The position numbers and the translations under genes are program-made. Shown one piece after another: positions 1 through 7,110 of a DNA stretch of 11,453 bases. The notes under the pieces were generated by a model. It made no database searches and was not told the DNA's origin. It saw only the letters and a list, made by a program, of their open reading frames with translations. The DNA is from Thiohalocapsa sp964524185 (GTDB lineage: Bacteria; Pseudomonadota; Gammaproteobacteria; Chromatiales; Chromatiaceae). Location: assembly GCA_964524185.1 (NCBI GenBank), contig CAZGCI010000110.1, positions 1-11,453 of the forward strand, read 5' to 3'. How positions within the stretch are numbered: the stretch's first letter is position 1; the number at the start of each line of letters is the position of its first letter.

Positions 1-1137
1 GGCCTCGTCCCCGGCTCCGTGGTCCTCATCGGCGGCGATCCAGGCATCGGCAAGTCGACGCTGCTGTTACAGGCGGCGGCCGCCGTGGCGGCCTCCTCGG
101 CGCAGGGCGCCCCGGTGCTCTACGTCACTGGCGAGGAGTCGCCGCAGCAGGTGAGCCTGCGGGCGCATCGGCTCGGCCTCACGGCGCCCGGTGCGGCGTC
201 ACCGGGCGGGGCGCTGCGCTTGTTGGCCGAGACAGGGGTGGAGCAGATCCTCGCCACCGCCGCCGCCGAGCGCCCACGGGTTCTTATCGTCGACTCCATC
301 CAGACCTTGTCCACCGAGACGCTGGCCTCGGCCCCGGGCAGCGTCTCCCAGGTGCGCGAGACCGCGGCGCAGTTGGTGCGCTTCGCCAAGCAGACGGAGA
401 CGACGGTGTTCCTGGTGGGCCATGTCACCAAGGAGGGCGCGCTGGCCGGGCCCCGCGTCTTGGAGCACATGGTGGACACGGTGCTCTATTTTGAAGGCGA
501 GCCGGACTGCGCCCACCGGCTGATCCGTGCGGTCAAGAACCGTTTCGGCGCCGTCAACGAGCTCGGCGTCTTTGCGATGACGGACAAGGGCCTACGCGAG
601 GTGCGCAACCCGTCGGCGATCTTCCTCAGCCGGCATGACCGACCCGTGTCCGGCTCCGTGGTGCTGGTGACGCGTGAGGGCACCCGACCCATGCTCGTGG
701 AGGTCCAAGCCCTAGTGGACCAGAGCCCGCTCGCCAACCCGCGCCGTGTCGCCGTGGGGCTGGAGCAGAATCGCCTGGCCATGCTGCTGGCGGTGCTGCA
801 CCGCCATGGCGGCATCGGCATGGCGGATCAGGACGTCTTCGTCAATGCCGTCGGTGGCGTGCGCGTCACCGAGACCGCGGCCGACCTGGCCCTGCTGCTG
901 GCGGTGCTCTCCAGCCACCGCGACCGCCCGCTGCCGCTGGACCTCGCCGTGTTCGGCGAGATCGGCCTGTCCGGGGAGATCCGCCCGGTGCCCAATGGTC
1001 CAGACCGCCTGCGCGAGGCGGCCAAGCACGGCCTCAAGCAGGCCATTGCGCCCAAGGCCAATGTGCCCAAGGGTGGCATCGACGGCCTCGCGATCCGACC
1101 CGTGCTGTCGTTGACCGAGGCCCTGGGCGCCGTCTAA
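1..1137 (+). CDS. radA: DNA repair protein RadA, 3' portion (5' end outside window)
   Basis: The frame is open from base 1 and 378 codons are visible. RadA is a RecA-like ATPase that works as a branch-migration helicase and helps process recombination intermediates in the cytoplasm. Seen: the Walker A motif GGDPGIGKST is encoded at 31-60; a Walker B-like strand (RVLIVDSIQT) lies near 280-306; the RadA signature KNRFG is at 535-549; and a C-terminal Lon-protease-like domain follows from about 640 (FVNAVGGVRVTE, then FGEIGLSGEIRPVP), as in full-length RadA. The N-terminal C4 zinc finger expected in this family must lie left of the window, so the gene is truncated by the window edge and not by mutation. 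An internal GTG at 19 is not a credible start because it would remove the zinc finger and the beginning of the ATPase core. About 140 bp with a promoter candidate separate it from ubiA. Confidence 0.97.
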   Translation, partial: GLVPGSVVLIGGDPGIGKSTLLLQAAAAVAASSAQGAPVLYVTGEESPQQVSLRAHRLGLTAPGAASPGGALRLLAETGVEQILATAAAERPRVLIVDSIQTLSTETLASAPGSVSQVRETAAQLVRFAKQTETTVFLVGHVTKEGALAGPRVLEHMVDTVLYFEGEPDCAHRLIRAVKNRFGAVNELGVFAMTDKGLREVRNPSAIFLSRHDRPVSGSVVLVTREGTRPMLVEVQALVDQSPLANPRRVAVGLEQNRLAMLLAVLHRHGGIGMADQDVFVNAVGGVRVTETAADLALLLAVLSSHRDRPLPLDLAVFGEIGLSGEIRPVPNGPDRLREAAKHGLKQAIAPKANVPKGGIDGLAIRPVLSLTEALGAV

Positions 1138-1162
1138 CGCGGTGCGCCGGCCCCAACGCCTG

Positions 1163-1192
1163 TTGCGAGCCACCTCGCCAGAGCCCTATGCA
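1163..1192 (+). promoter_or_regulatory. Candidate sigma-70 promoter for ubiA
   Basis: In the short radA-ubiA spacer a TTGCGA (1163-1168) is followed 18 bp later by TATGCA (1187-1192), which runs into AATAAT. This is the only A+T-rich patch in the spacer and would give a leader of about 80 nt before the ubiA ATG at 1279. The -35 box matches at four of six bases, so it is only a candidate. Confidence 0.4.
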
Positions 1193-1278
1193 ATAATCGG
1201 CGGCTTTTGCATGGGCCCTCGTCATTCGCGGGACACCTGCGGCCGTGGCGCCCGCAGCAAGCCGGAGATTCGTCACCC

Positions 1279-2199
1279 ATGAGCCTTCCGGACAGCAAGC
1301 TGGAGACATCCCGGACACCAGCCGCCTGGCACGAGCGCCTGCAGGCCTACGTGCGCCTGGTGCGCCTGCACAAGCCCATTGGCATCTTCCTGCTCATGTG
1401 GCCGTCGCTCTGGGCACTCTGGATCGCCGGTGGCGGCCAGCCCCCTTGGCGCGTGGTGCTGATCTTCATCGCCGGCGTGGTGCTCATGCGCTCGGCGGGC
1501 TGCGCCATCAACGACTACGCCGACCGCGACTTCGATGCGCATGTGACGCGCACCAACGCCCGGCCGCTCGCGCTTGGCCTGATCTCGCCCGCAGAGGCGG
1601 TGGGCGTGTTCGCGGTCCTGAGCCTGCTGGCCTTCGCCCTGGTGCTGTTCCTGAATTGGCAGACGGTGGCGCTGTCGGTGGTGGCGGTGGTGCTAGCGAT
1701 CGTCTACCCATTCATGAAGCGCTACACGCATGTGCCGCAGCTGTTTCTCGGCGCCGCCTTCGGCTGGGCGGTGCCCATGGCCTTCATGGCCATCCAGGAC
1801 GGCATTCCAGCCTTCGCGTGGGTTCTCTTTGCTGCAACCGTGATCTGGGCGCTCATCTACGATACCCAGTACGCCATGGTGGATCGAGAAGACGATCTGA
1901 AGATCGGCATCAAATCGACGGCCATCCTGTTCGGCCGCCACGATCGGCTCATGGTCGGCCTGCTGCAGCTGCTGATGCTGGCCCTGCTCGCCTGGGTCGG
2001 GGTCGCCGCAGGGCGCGGTTGGCCCTTTTTTGCCGGTCTCGCGGCAGCCGGGCTACTTGGGCTCTACCAGCAATGGCTGACCCGCGAGCGGGAGCCGAAG
2101 CGCTGTTTTATCGCCTTCCTCAATAACAACTACGTCGGCATGGCGATCTTCATCGGCTTGGTGCTCGACTATTGGTTCCATCCGGCCATCGGTGGCTGA
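1279..2199 (+). CDS. ubiA: 4-hydroxybenzoate polyprenyltransferase UbiA
   Basis: This 306-residue integral membrane protein would attach the polyprenyl tail to 4-hydroxybenzoate, the membrane-committing step of ubiquinone synthesis. Seen: the first Asp-rich motif, NDYADRDFD at residues 78-86, and the second acidic motif, from D195 (YDTQYAMVD) to D202 and D206. Both bind the Mg-diphosphate of the prenyl donor in this family. The opening VRLHKPIGIFLLMWPSLWAL and the tail LNNNYVGMAIFIGLVLDYWF are typical of the UbiA branch rather than of haem-O or menaquinone prenyltransferases. Many hydrophobic helices run through the whole length. I chose ATG 1279, preceded by GGAG (1264-1267) at a rather long spacing of 11 nt. 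A TTG at 1207 would add 24 residues of non-membrane sequence that looks like translated spacer. Length is close to the usual 290. No ubiC lies next to it in this window. Confidence 0.95.
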   Translation: MSLPDSKLETSRTPAAWHERLQAYVRLVRLHKPIGIFLLMWPSLWALWIAGGGQPPWRVVLIFIAGVVLMRSAGCAINDYADRDFDAHVTRTNARPLALGLISPAEAVGVFAVLSLLAFALVLFLNWQTVALSVVAVVLAIVYPFMKRYTHVPQLFLGAAFGWAVPMAFMAIQDGIPAFAWVLFAATVIWALIYDTQYAMVDREDDLKIGIKSTAILFGRHDRLMVGLLQLLMLALLAWVGVAAGRGWPFFAGLAAAGLLGLYQQWLTREREPKRCFIAFLNNNYVGMAIFIGLVLDYWFHPAIGG

Positions 2200-2376
2200 C
2201 CTGGGGCCCGTTGACCCAGACGCTGCAGGCCCGTGCCGAGACTGCGCCCGGGAGGGCGATGTGACGGCTCATGGATCTCCCGCTTGGGCGGCAGCCCTGC
2301 AGAACAACCCCCGGCGTCCCCACCTGCCGCCCAGGCGGCGGTGAACGCCACGCGCATTGTCCACTCACGTCAATAT

Positions 2377-2382
2377 GGAGAA
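2377..2382 (+). promoter_or_regulatory. Ribosome binding site that fixes the dsbA start
   Basis: GGAGAA lies 6 nt before the ATG at 2389. The reading frame is open much further upstream (to 2233), but that extension is Pro/Ala/Arg-rich and would bury the signal peptide. The Shine-Dalgarno sequence therefore decides for 2389. Confidence 0.75.
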
Positions 2383-2388
2383 CCTGCC

Positions 2389-3129
2389 ATGACCTTGCAC
2401 GCGCTGATCCTGGGCAGCCGGCCTTCGTCGGCCTCGGCGGGCCCGCGGCTGACCCCACTGCTGACCCCACTGCTGACCCTGCTGCTCAGCCTGCTCCTGG
2501 TCTCCGCCGCGGTGGCCTCGAGCGTCGATGAGGGTATCGACTATCGCCGCGTCACGGAACCCGCCCGCGCTGAAGCCGGCGATGACGTGGAGGTGCTGGA
2601 GCTCTTCTGGTATGGCTGTCCGCACTGCTATCAGCTAGAGCCCTACATCGACCGCTGGCTGGAGCAAAAGCCCGCGGGGGTGAGCTTCCGCCGCATGCCC
2701 GCCGCGGCGTCGCCGCGCTGGGTGCCGCACGCCAGGGCCTACTTCGCCGCCGAGCAGCTGGGCGTGCTGGACAAACTGCACGTGCCCCTATTCAGGGCCC
2801 TCCACGATGAGCGCCGGAAGATCTTTACCGACGAGCAGATCATCGCCTTCGCCGCCGAGCAGGGGATCGACGAGTCCGCGTTCCGGGAGGCTTATAATTC
2901 CTTTCCGGTGGACATGCAGGTCCGCAAATCAGCGGATCTGGTGCGGCGCTATGCTATCGAAGGCGTGCCGGCCATCGTCGTCAACGGCAAGTACCTCACC
3001 AGTGCCACCCAGACCGGCAGCAATACCCGCATGTTTGAGGTGATCGACCACCTGGTGGCCGAGGAGGGCGGCGGCGCAGCGGCGCAGCCTGGGCCGGAGG
3101 AACCGGCAGGGGCCGACACGGCGGGCTGA
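2389..3129 (+). CDS. dsbA: Periplasmic thiol:disulfide interchange protein DsbA
   Basis: A 246-residue exported oxidoreductase expected to introduce disulfide bonds into periplasmic proteins. Seen: an N-terminal signal peptide whose hydrophobic core is built from Leu-rich tetrapeptides (residues 21-38) and ends near VSAAVASS (about 38-45); a thioredoxin-type active site, FWYGCPHC, with the redox pair C77 and C80; and the cis-proline loop EGVPAIVV with P194. CPHC is the standard DsbA dipeptide, pointing to an oxidase rather than an isomerase (DsbC and DsbG usually differ there). Between the two thioredoxin halves sits the helical insertion (about residues 110-180) normal for DsbA. The C-terminus carries a low-complexity Ala/Gly/Glu/Pro tail from about residue 223 that is not part of the fold. 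No dsbB partner is visible. The gene ends facing the DUF3482 gene, 68 bp away. The signal peptide has unusual perfect 12-bp DNA repeats, listed separately. Confidence 0.94.
   Translation: MTLHALILGSRPSSASAGPRLTPLLTPLLTLLLSLLLVSAAVASSVDEGIDYRRVTEPARAEAGDDVEVLELFWYGCPHCYQLEPYIDRWLEQKPAGVSFRRMPAAASPRWVPHARAYFAAEQLGVLDKLHVPLFRALHDERRKIFTDEQIIAFAAEQGIDESAFREAYNSFPVDMQVRKSADLVRRYAIEGVPAIVVNGKYLTSATQTGSNTRMFEVIDHLVAEEGGGAAAQPGPEEPAGADTAG
2449..2496 (+). repeat. 12-bp tandem repeat inside the dsbA signal peptide
   Basis: Two perfect copies of CTGACCCCACTG (2449-2460 and 2461-2472) are followed by a copy with two changes (2473-2484) and a fourth diverged one (2485-2496). In protein this reads LTPL-LTPL-LTLL-LSLL, the hydrophobic core of the signal sequence. 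The period is a multiple of three, so gain or loss of a unit keeps the frame. Confidence 0.85.
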
Positions 3130-3159
3130 GCGGAGCGCGGCGTTGGCGACCGCGCCCAG

Positions 3160-3175
3160 AGCGCCGACAGGCGCT
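3160..3175. terminator. Weak hairpin in the convergent dsbA / DUF3482 spacer
   Basis: AGCGCC, loop GACA, GGCGCT forms a 6-bp stem with a four-base loop midway between two convergent stop codons. It has no T-run on either strand, so it is at best a weak or factor-assisted bidirectional terminator. Confidence 0.25.
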
Positions 3176-3197
3176 TGCGGGCCCCTCACCTGCGGGC

Positions 3198-4724
3198 TCA
3201 AAGGCCGATCCGGGAGTCCACGTCGCTGGTGGAGAGTCCGCGCAGGATCTCGATGATGATCTCCCGACTGCGCTCCTCGTGCGGGCTGTCGTTCTTGCCG
3301 CGCCGGGCGGCGGCGAAGAAGCGCGCGAGGGAGCGATGGTCCCCGGCACTGAGCTCTTCGGTAAAGCCACGCTTGCGGCTGACGTCCCGGTCGGGCACGC
3401 GATTGGGTGCGGCCTCGTCGGCTGCCTGGCGGCCATGGGCCCAGTTCATGGCCCGTGCGGCATAGAGGATGATGCGGTCCAACAGCACGAACGGGAAGCG
3501 CGGGTTGCTGACTGGGCCCATGGAGAAGCGCTCGACGCCGAGTGTGCGCTGAATGTCCATCTTCGCTAGGGCGGCGCCGCCGAGCACGCCCAGGGCACCG
3601 CCCACGACGCCCCCGATGAGCGCCCCGGCGCCAAAGGACAGCCCACCGAGCCCGAGGTCGATGGCCCCTCCGGACACGGCGCCGGCCGCGGCCCCCGCCA
3701 TGGCGATCTGGCGCTGGCGCAGCCCCAGGGCTTGCTCCACTTCCTCTGAGAACAAGTCCTTGGCCAAGAGCGACGTGGCGGGCACGTCCCAGACGTGGTG
3801 CCGAAAATGGCCGCGAATGTCCTGCTGTGCGTCCACCTCCAGCTGGCGCAGGGCCTCTTGCAGCGCTTCGGTGAGCTGCTGCTGAATGACCTCGCGCTGG
3901 TCGTCGGACTTGATGTCGTCCACCTTGACGACACGCGTGACGCGCTTGGTGAGGGCGTCCTTCATGAGCTGCACGATGGTGTCTGCGCTCTGCTCGATGC
4001 GTCGCCCCCAGTCCTCGCGAAAGGCCTGGATGGTCTCATCCAGCATGGGCTCCCAGCGCTGGTCGATGGCCTTCAACGCCCCGAGCAGGGCCAAGCGCTC
4101 GGCATAGGTCGCCCGGTGCGCATTGAACTCACGCACCGAATTGAAGGATTTATTCAGCGCGTCCTGCCAGACCGGCATGTATTTGTGAAGGTTGCTGAGG
4201 TTATTCAGGATGGCCATTCGCGGGCGCCCAGTAAGGCGCAGAAGCTCCATCTCGGTGCGATCCTTTTCCTTGATGCGCTTGGAGCCGTCCACCACGAGGA
4301 TGATGCCGGCGCCTTCGGCCACCGGCCGCAACAGCGCGCAATCGTGGCTGTACATGGGGTTGTCGCCGTGCGCGGCGACGAAGGCCCCCGCAAGGTTCGG
4401 CTCGTCGGCATGGACCTGAAACCACTCCAGGATGTCGCTCGGGTTTTGAAAACCCGGCGTGTCCACGAACATCATTACCGTGCGGCCGTCGATAATGACC
4501 GGGTACTCGTCGGTGGTGGTGGTGGTACCGGCGCGCTTGTCGATGGAGATACGGTCGTTCTCGGTGAGCGTGGCCACCACCGAGGACTTGCCGGCATTCG
4601 GGTGCCCCATGATGGCGAGCACCGGCACCTGGCTGCCGGCGGCACCGGGCTGCCCCGGCGCCTTACGTCTGCGCTTGGTGCTGCCTGGGCGCCGCGTGAT
4701 CTGGGCGCGGCTTGCGGTGGCCAT
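3198..4724 (-). CDS. DUF3482-family GTPase with glycine-zipper membrane-like segment
   Basis: 508 residues. The N-terminus is basic (RRPGSTKRRRK). A TRAFAC/Era-like G domain follows: G1 is GHPNAGKS (40-47), a Thr-rich switch I follows (RAGTTTTTDEYP, 65-75), and G3 is DTPG (88-91). The usual G4 motif NKxD is not found; the expected place reads ILNNLSN (172-178), so guanine selectivity may be altered. A long helical, charged region (about 200-340, with repeated Glu/Gln/Leu patterns) follows, then a segment rich in Gly and Ala with small-residue spacing (about 342-386) resembling a glycine zipper, then an amphipathic region and a C-terminal helix. This layout is that of GTPase/DUF3482 proteins, whose function is not established. 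The gene overlaps the upstream DUF2868 stop by one base, so the two are almost certainly co-translated. I infer a peripheral or membrane-inserting GTPase working with that membrane protein. Family assignment is fairly sure; the role is unknown. Confidence 0.88.
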   Translation of the reverse strand: MATASRAQITRRPGSTKRRRKAPGQPGAAGSQVPVLAIMGHPNAGKSSVVATLTENDRISIDKRAGTTTTTDEYPVIIDGRTVMMFVDTPGFQNPSDILEWFQVHADEPNLAGAFVAAHGDNPMYSHDCALLRPVAEGAGIILVVDGSKRIKEKDRTEMELLRLTGRPRMAILNNLSNLHKYMPVWQDALNKSFNSVREFNAHRATYAERLALLGALKAIDQRWEPMLDETIQAFREDWGRRIEQSADTIVQLMKDALTKRVTRVVKVDDIKSDDQREVIQQQLTEALQEALRQLEVDAQQDIRGHFRHHVWDVPATSLLAKDLFSEEVEQALGLRQRQIAMAGAAAGAVSGGAIDLGLGGLSFGAGALIGGVVGGALGVLGGAALAKMDIQRTLGVERFSMGPVSNPRFPFVLLDRIILYAARAMNWAHGRQAADEAAPNRVPDRDVSRKRGFTEELSAGDHRSLARFFAAARRGKNDSPHEERSREIIIEILRGLSTSDVDSRIGL

Positions 4725-4726
4725 CA
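4722..4726 (-). promoter_or_regulatory. TGATG stop-start overlap coupling DUF2868 and DUF3482
   Basis: On the minus strand TGA (4726-4724) and ATG (4724-4722) share one base. This is a classic termination-reinitiation junction and implies a fixed stoichiometric link between the two proteins. The preceding sequence on that strand, GAGGAGGGAGAC, provides a Shine-Dalgarno sequence inside the end of the upstream gene. Confidence 0.85.
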
Positions 4727-6553
4727 GTCTCCCTCCTCGGCGGGGCCCGCCAGCATCTCCAGGCGTAGGTAGGGGTCGCCCAAGCGCTCCATCTTGTGTT
4801 GCCAGTCCTGGAGCTCGAACGCCGACAGCGGCGGCAGCGGATCATCACCCTCCGGGTCCCCCACCAGCAGCACCAGCACTTGCGCGTGCTCGCCGGCCGC
4901 TGCCCGCACCGAGCGCAGGAAGCGCAGCGTTTCGGTGATGGGTGGCTGTGAGCCGTCCGTGAGGATCGCCACCCGCGCCGGCGGCGCCTGCCAGTCGGCG
5001 GCATCGATCATGTCGAGGGCCTGTTTGGCCATCGCGCTGCCGCCGCCGAACGTGGCGACGCTCGCCACGCGCCAGCCGGAATGGCTGCGCAGCAGCCCCT
5101 GCAGGCGCTCATGATCGCTTGGCTCCAGCATGTCGGCTACATCCACATGCATCAGCAGCAGACAGGCGTCAGGGGCAATGGCATTGGCGCTGGCAGCAGG
5201 CGGCGTGGCCGTGGCCTGCTGGGTCATCGGCTGGGCGCCCGCCGTTCGTGCTGCCCGCGGGGGTGACGTGACCGCAGCCGCCGCAGTAGGCGCTTTGGCC
5301 GGCGCCCGCGGGGACCCTGACCGGGGCGCCACGCGCGGCGCACTCGGGCGCGTTAGCGGCCCGGGGATGTGCATCTCGGGGCCGTGGCCGCTGCCGCCTC
5401 CGGTCTCGAGCTGCGGCGTGATCATGCGCGCATAGAGCGCCTGCGTGCGCTGATGCGTGAAGGGCAGCGACGCCAGCGTCCGCCGCTCCTTAATGACCGA
5501 TAGCCCTAGTAGGATGAGTCGGGGCATCAGGCCATAGGTCAGCAAGGAAAGCACCAGAAACGAGCGCCAGGAGCGCAGTTGCTCGGCATCCATAATGAAC
5601 AACGGGTCCTTCAGGCTGATGCGAGTGCCCTGCACCTGCTCGAGCGTCGGTAGGCCGACGCCCTCCCCGAACAACCAAGACCACGGCAGGGCAATGAGCT
5701 GCACCAAGGCATGGATGGTCCCCGGCTGCACGTCGAGCGCCGAGCCCCAGCCGAAGGCAAGGTCCGTAAACCACTGCAGGGCAATGGTGGTCAAGATGGC
5801 GCCCAAGTTGAAGCCGATGCCGAACAGTTGTGCTGGGATCAGCATGGGCAAATAGGCGGCCGGCCCGTAGAGCGAGAAATGCGCTGAGAGGAGGCCCTCG
5901 CGGGCCTTGGCCCGCTCACGCACATCCGGCGGCAGATGCGCCATGCGTTGGTGCTGCACCCAGCGTGCGGCGGTGGCAAAGACCGGCTTCAGCAGGTGGC
6001 CGACGAGGGAGAGGTCGTGCACGGCCGCGCGCATGGCCCGCGAGCGGCGGTTGTACCAAGCCGCCGCGGTGCTCACGAGCAGAAGCATCTGCAGGATCAC
6101 CAGCACAAACACAAACCAGGACACGTTGACCGGCCGGTCGCCCTCGTACTGCAACAGCGCGGACGCAACACCGATGCCGGCGAAAAAGCCGATCACCCCG
6201 AGGAACACCGCCACCAGGCGCTGCCCGCGGGCGAAAACGGACCCCGGCAGCAGCGCCCGGATGGCCGGGTCCTCAGCACCGCGCCGGATGCCGAGCCACC
6301 GGCGCAGGGACGCGCTGCGATGCGCCGGGGTGTGCTCGGGGGCCTTGACGTGCGGCGCGATGCGCTCGCGGTAGAAGTGCCGATCACGGTCCATCAGGCG
6401 CTTGCGCTCGGCGGGGTCCGCGTGAATGCGTTGCTCGTCGCGATCGACGTAGTAATCGAAGTCCAGAAGATCCGGCAGACGCCAGCGATTGGTGTCCGGT
6501 TCGCGGGTCGAGTCCGGGGCCGATTCCGGGCCGGTATGCACAGCGGATTCCAT
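4724..6553 (-). CDS. DUF2868 membrane protein, partner of the DUF3482 GTPase
   Basis: 609 residues; I recognise it as DUF2868, a family of unknown function commonly found just upstream of a DUF3482 GTPase. Seen: a charged cytoplasmic-type N-terminus with LLDFDYYVDRDE (29-40); a hydrophobic segment at about 112-134; a second at 144-166; a third at about 241-261; a fourth at 331-352; then an Ala/Pro/Thr-rich disordered linker (about 384-460); and a compact C-terminal alpha/beta domain (461-605) with alternating strands such as ACLLLMHVD, ARVAILTDGSQPP and QVLVLLVGDP. That last domain resembles the back half of a P-loop or vWA-like fold, but no intact Walker A is present (closest is FGGGSAMAK, 502-510). 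The ATG at 6553 has no clear Shine-Dalgarno sequence, so the start could differ by a few codons. It forms a two-gene operon with DUF3482. Confidence 0.85.
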   Translation of the reverse strand: MESAVHTGPESAPDSTREPDTNRWRLPDLLDFDYYVDRDEQRIHADPAERKRLMDRDRHFYRERIAPHVKAPEHTPAHRSASLRRWLGIRRGAEDPAIRALLPGSVFARGQRLVAVFLGVIGFFAGIGVASALLQYEGDRPVNVSWFVFVLVILQMLLLVSTAAAWYNRRSRAMRAAVHDLSLVGHLLKPVFATAARWVQHQRMAHLPPDVRERAKAREGLLSAHFSLYGPAAYLPMLIPAQLFGIGFNLGAILTTIALQWFTDLAFGWGSALDVQPGTIHALVQLIALPWSWLFGEGVGLPTLEQVQGTRISLKDPLFIMDAEQLRSWRSFLVLSLLTYGLMPRLILLGLSVIKERRTLASLPFTHQRTQALYARMITPQLETGGGSGHGPEMHIPGPLTRPSAPRVAPRSGSPRAPAKAPTAAAAVTSPPRAARTAGAQPMTQQATATPPAASANAIAPDACLLLMHVDVADMLEPSDHERLQGLLRSHSGWRVASVATFGGGSAMAKQALDMIDAADWQAPPARVAILTDGSQPPITETLRFLRSVRAAAGEHAQVLVLLVGDPEGDDPLPPLSAFELQDWQHKMERLGDPYLRLEMLAGPAEEGD

Positions 6554-6707
6554 GGCGGTTGGGCGGCGCGCTTCGATGGGGCGGGCGGTTAGACGGCGGT
6601 TGGCGCCACGCTGCAGCCGGACCTATACCCGCCCGCCGCGCGCATCCCGCAGCGGTGTCGGGAAGGGCGGGTCTCGAAGGCCGTCAGCGTCGGCGCCAAC
6701 ATCGCAC

Positions 6708-6736
6708 GTTATACCTTGCTTTGGATGCCGATCAAA
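6708..6736 (-). promoter_or_regulatory. Candidate sigma-70 promoter for the DUF2868-DUF3482 operon
   Basis: Read on the minus strand, TTTGAT (6736-6731), a 17-bp spacer, then TATAAC (6713-6708). Each box matches four or five of six consensus bases with ideal spacing, in one of the few A+T-richer patches of the region. It points at the DUF2868 gene. Predicted transcription start is about 6701. Confidence 0.5.
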
Positions 6737-6834
6737 GGTGGCGGCTTGTGCCATGCGACCCGCACGGGGGCCGTGGCGTACGCCTTGGTCCCACAATGGA
6801 CTAACCCCAGCCCCGCAATGGTCTGAATCATGCC

Positions 6835-6864
6835 GCCAAGTTGCAGCTTGCCAAGTTGCAGCTT
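6835..6864. repeat. Tandem 15-bp repeat of a near-palindrome
   Basis: GCCAAGTTGCAGCTT occurs twice back to back (6835-6849, 6850-6864) with no mismatch. Each unit contains AAGTTGCAGCTT, a near-perfect inverted repeat. It lies about 100 bp upstream of the DUF2868 promoter candidate, where an operator would sit. Confidence 0.8.
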
Positions 6865-6988
6865 AATGGCCAGCGCAGGCGAGGCAACGGCGGGGCGCCC
6901 GCCGGGCGGGCAGGGGTGAGGCGGCAACGGCGCCGCGCAGGATACCGGGACAAAGGAGTCTTCCGGCGGGGAGCCAGGAAGGCCTGAC

Positions 6989-7022
6989 AACAAAAAGCCG
7001 CCGACCCGGGCGGGCGGCGGCT
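6989..7022 (-). terminator. Intrinsic terminator of the DUF4168 gene
   Basis: On the minus strand AGCCGCCG (7022-7015), an 11-nt C/G-rich loop and CGGCGGCT (7003-6996) make a perfect 8-bp G+C stem directly followed by TTTTTGTTG. It lies about 90 bp after the DUF4168 stop and separates that gene from the DUF2868 operon. Confidence 0.88.
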
Positions 7023-7110
7023 GTGAGCGGCCTCGGTGCGGGCTTGGGCTTGGCGCGTGAGCGCCTCGACCTCAAGCCCGAGTGGCCGCGACTGCAACGG
7101 CAGCGCTGCC

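Larger units (their letters stand above)
6554..7110. other. Long non-coding spacer between DUF4168 and DUF2868 genes
   Basis: About 560 bp with no convincing gene in any frame. The short open frames here are arginine/proline-rich and lack a start with a ribosome site. It contains, from right to left, the DUF4168 terminator (6989-7022), a tandem 15-bp repeat (6835-6864) and a minus-strand promoter candidate (6708-6736), each listed separately. The leader from that promoter to the DUF2868 ATG would be about 150 nt; I saw no strong riboswitch-like fold by eye. Confidence 0.6.

Noticed and set aside
2245..2258. CGCCC-GGGA-GGGCG hairpin after ubiA as an intrinsic terminator.
   Set aside because: Only a 5-bp stem and no following T-run.
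2326..2339. GCCGCC-CA-GGCGGC inverted repeat upstream of dsbA as a terminator or operator.
   Set aside because: The two-base loop cannot close, there is no T-run, and such short G+C palindromes are expected often in DNA of this composition.
2233..2388. An N-terminal extension of DsbA by 52 codons.
   Set aside because: It would place a Pro/Ala/Arg-rich stretch before the signal peptide; the GGAGAA at 2377-2382 clearly serves the ATG at 2389.
3795..4772. A long plus-strand open frame of 325 codons opposite the GTPase gene.
   Set aside because: It is the antisense of a well-supported gene with clear motifs; its length reflects G+C-rich codon bias, and its protein shows no recognisable domain.
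6709..6993. A minus-strand 94-codon frame in the spacer upstream of DUF2868.
   Set aside because: The sequence is Pro/Arg/Ala-rich and translates the tandem repeat as LQLGKLQLG; no ribosome site, and it overlaps the terminator stem region. It looks like spacer.
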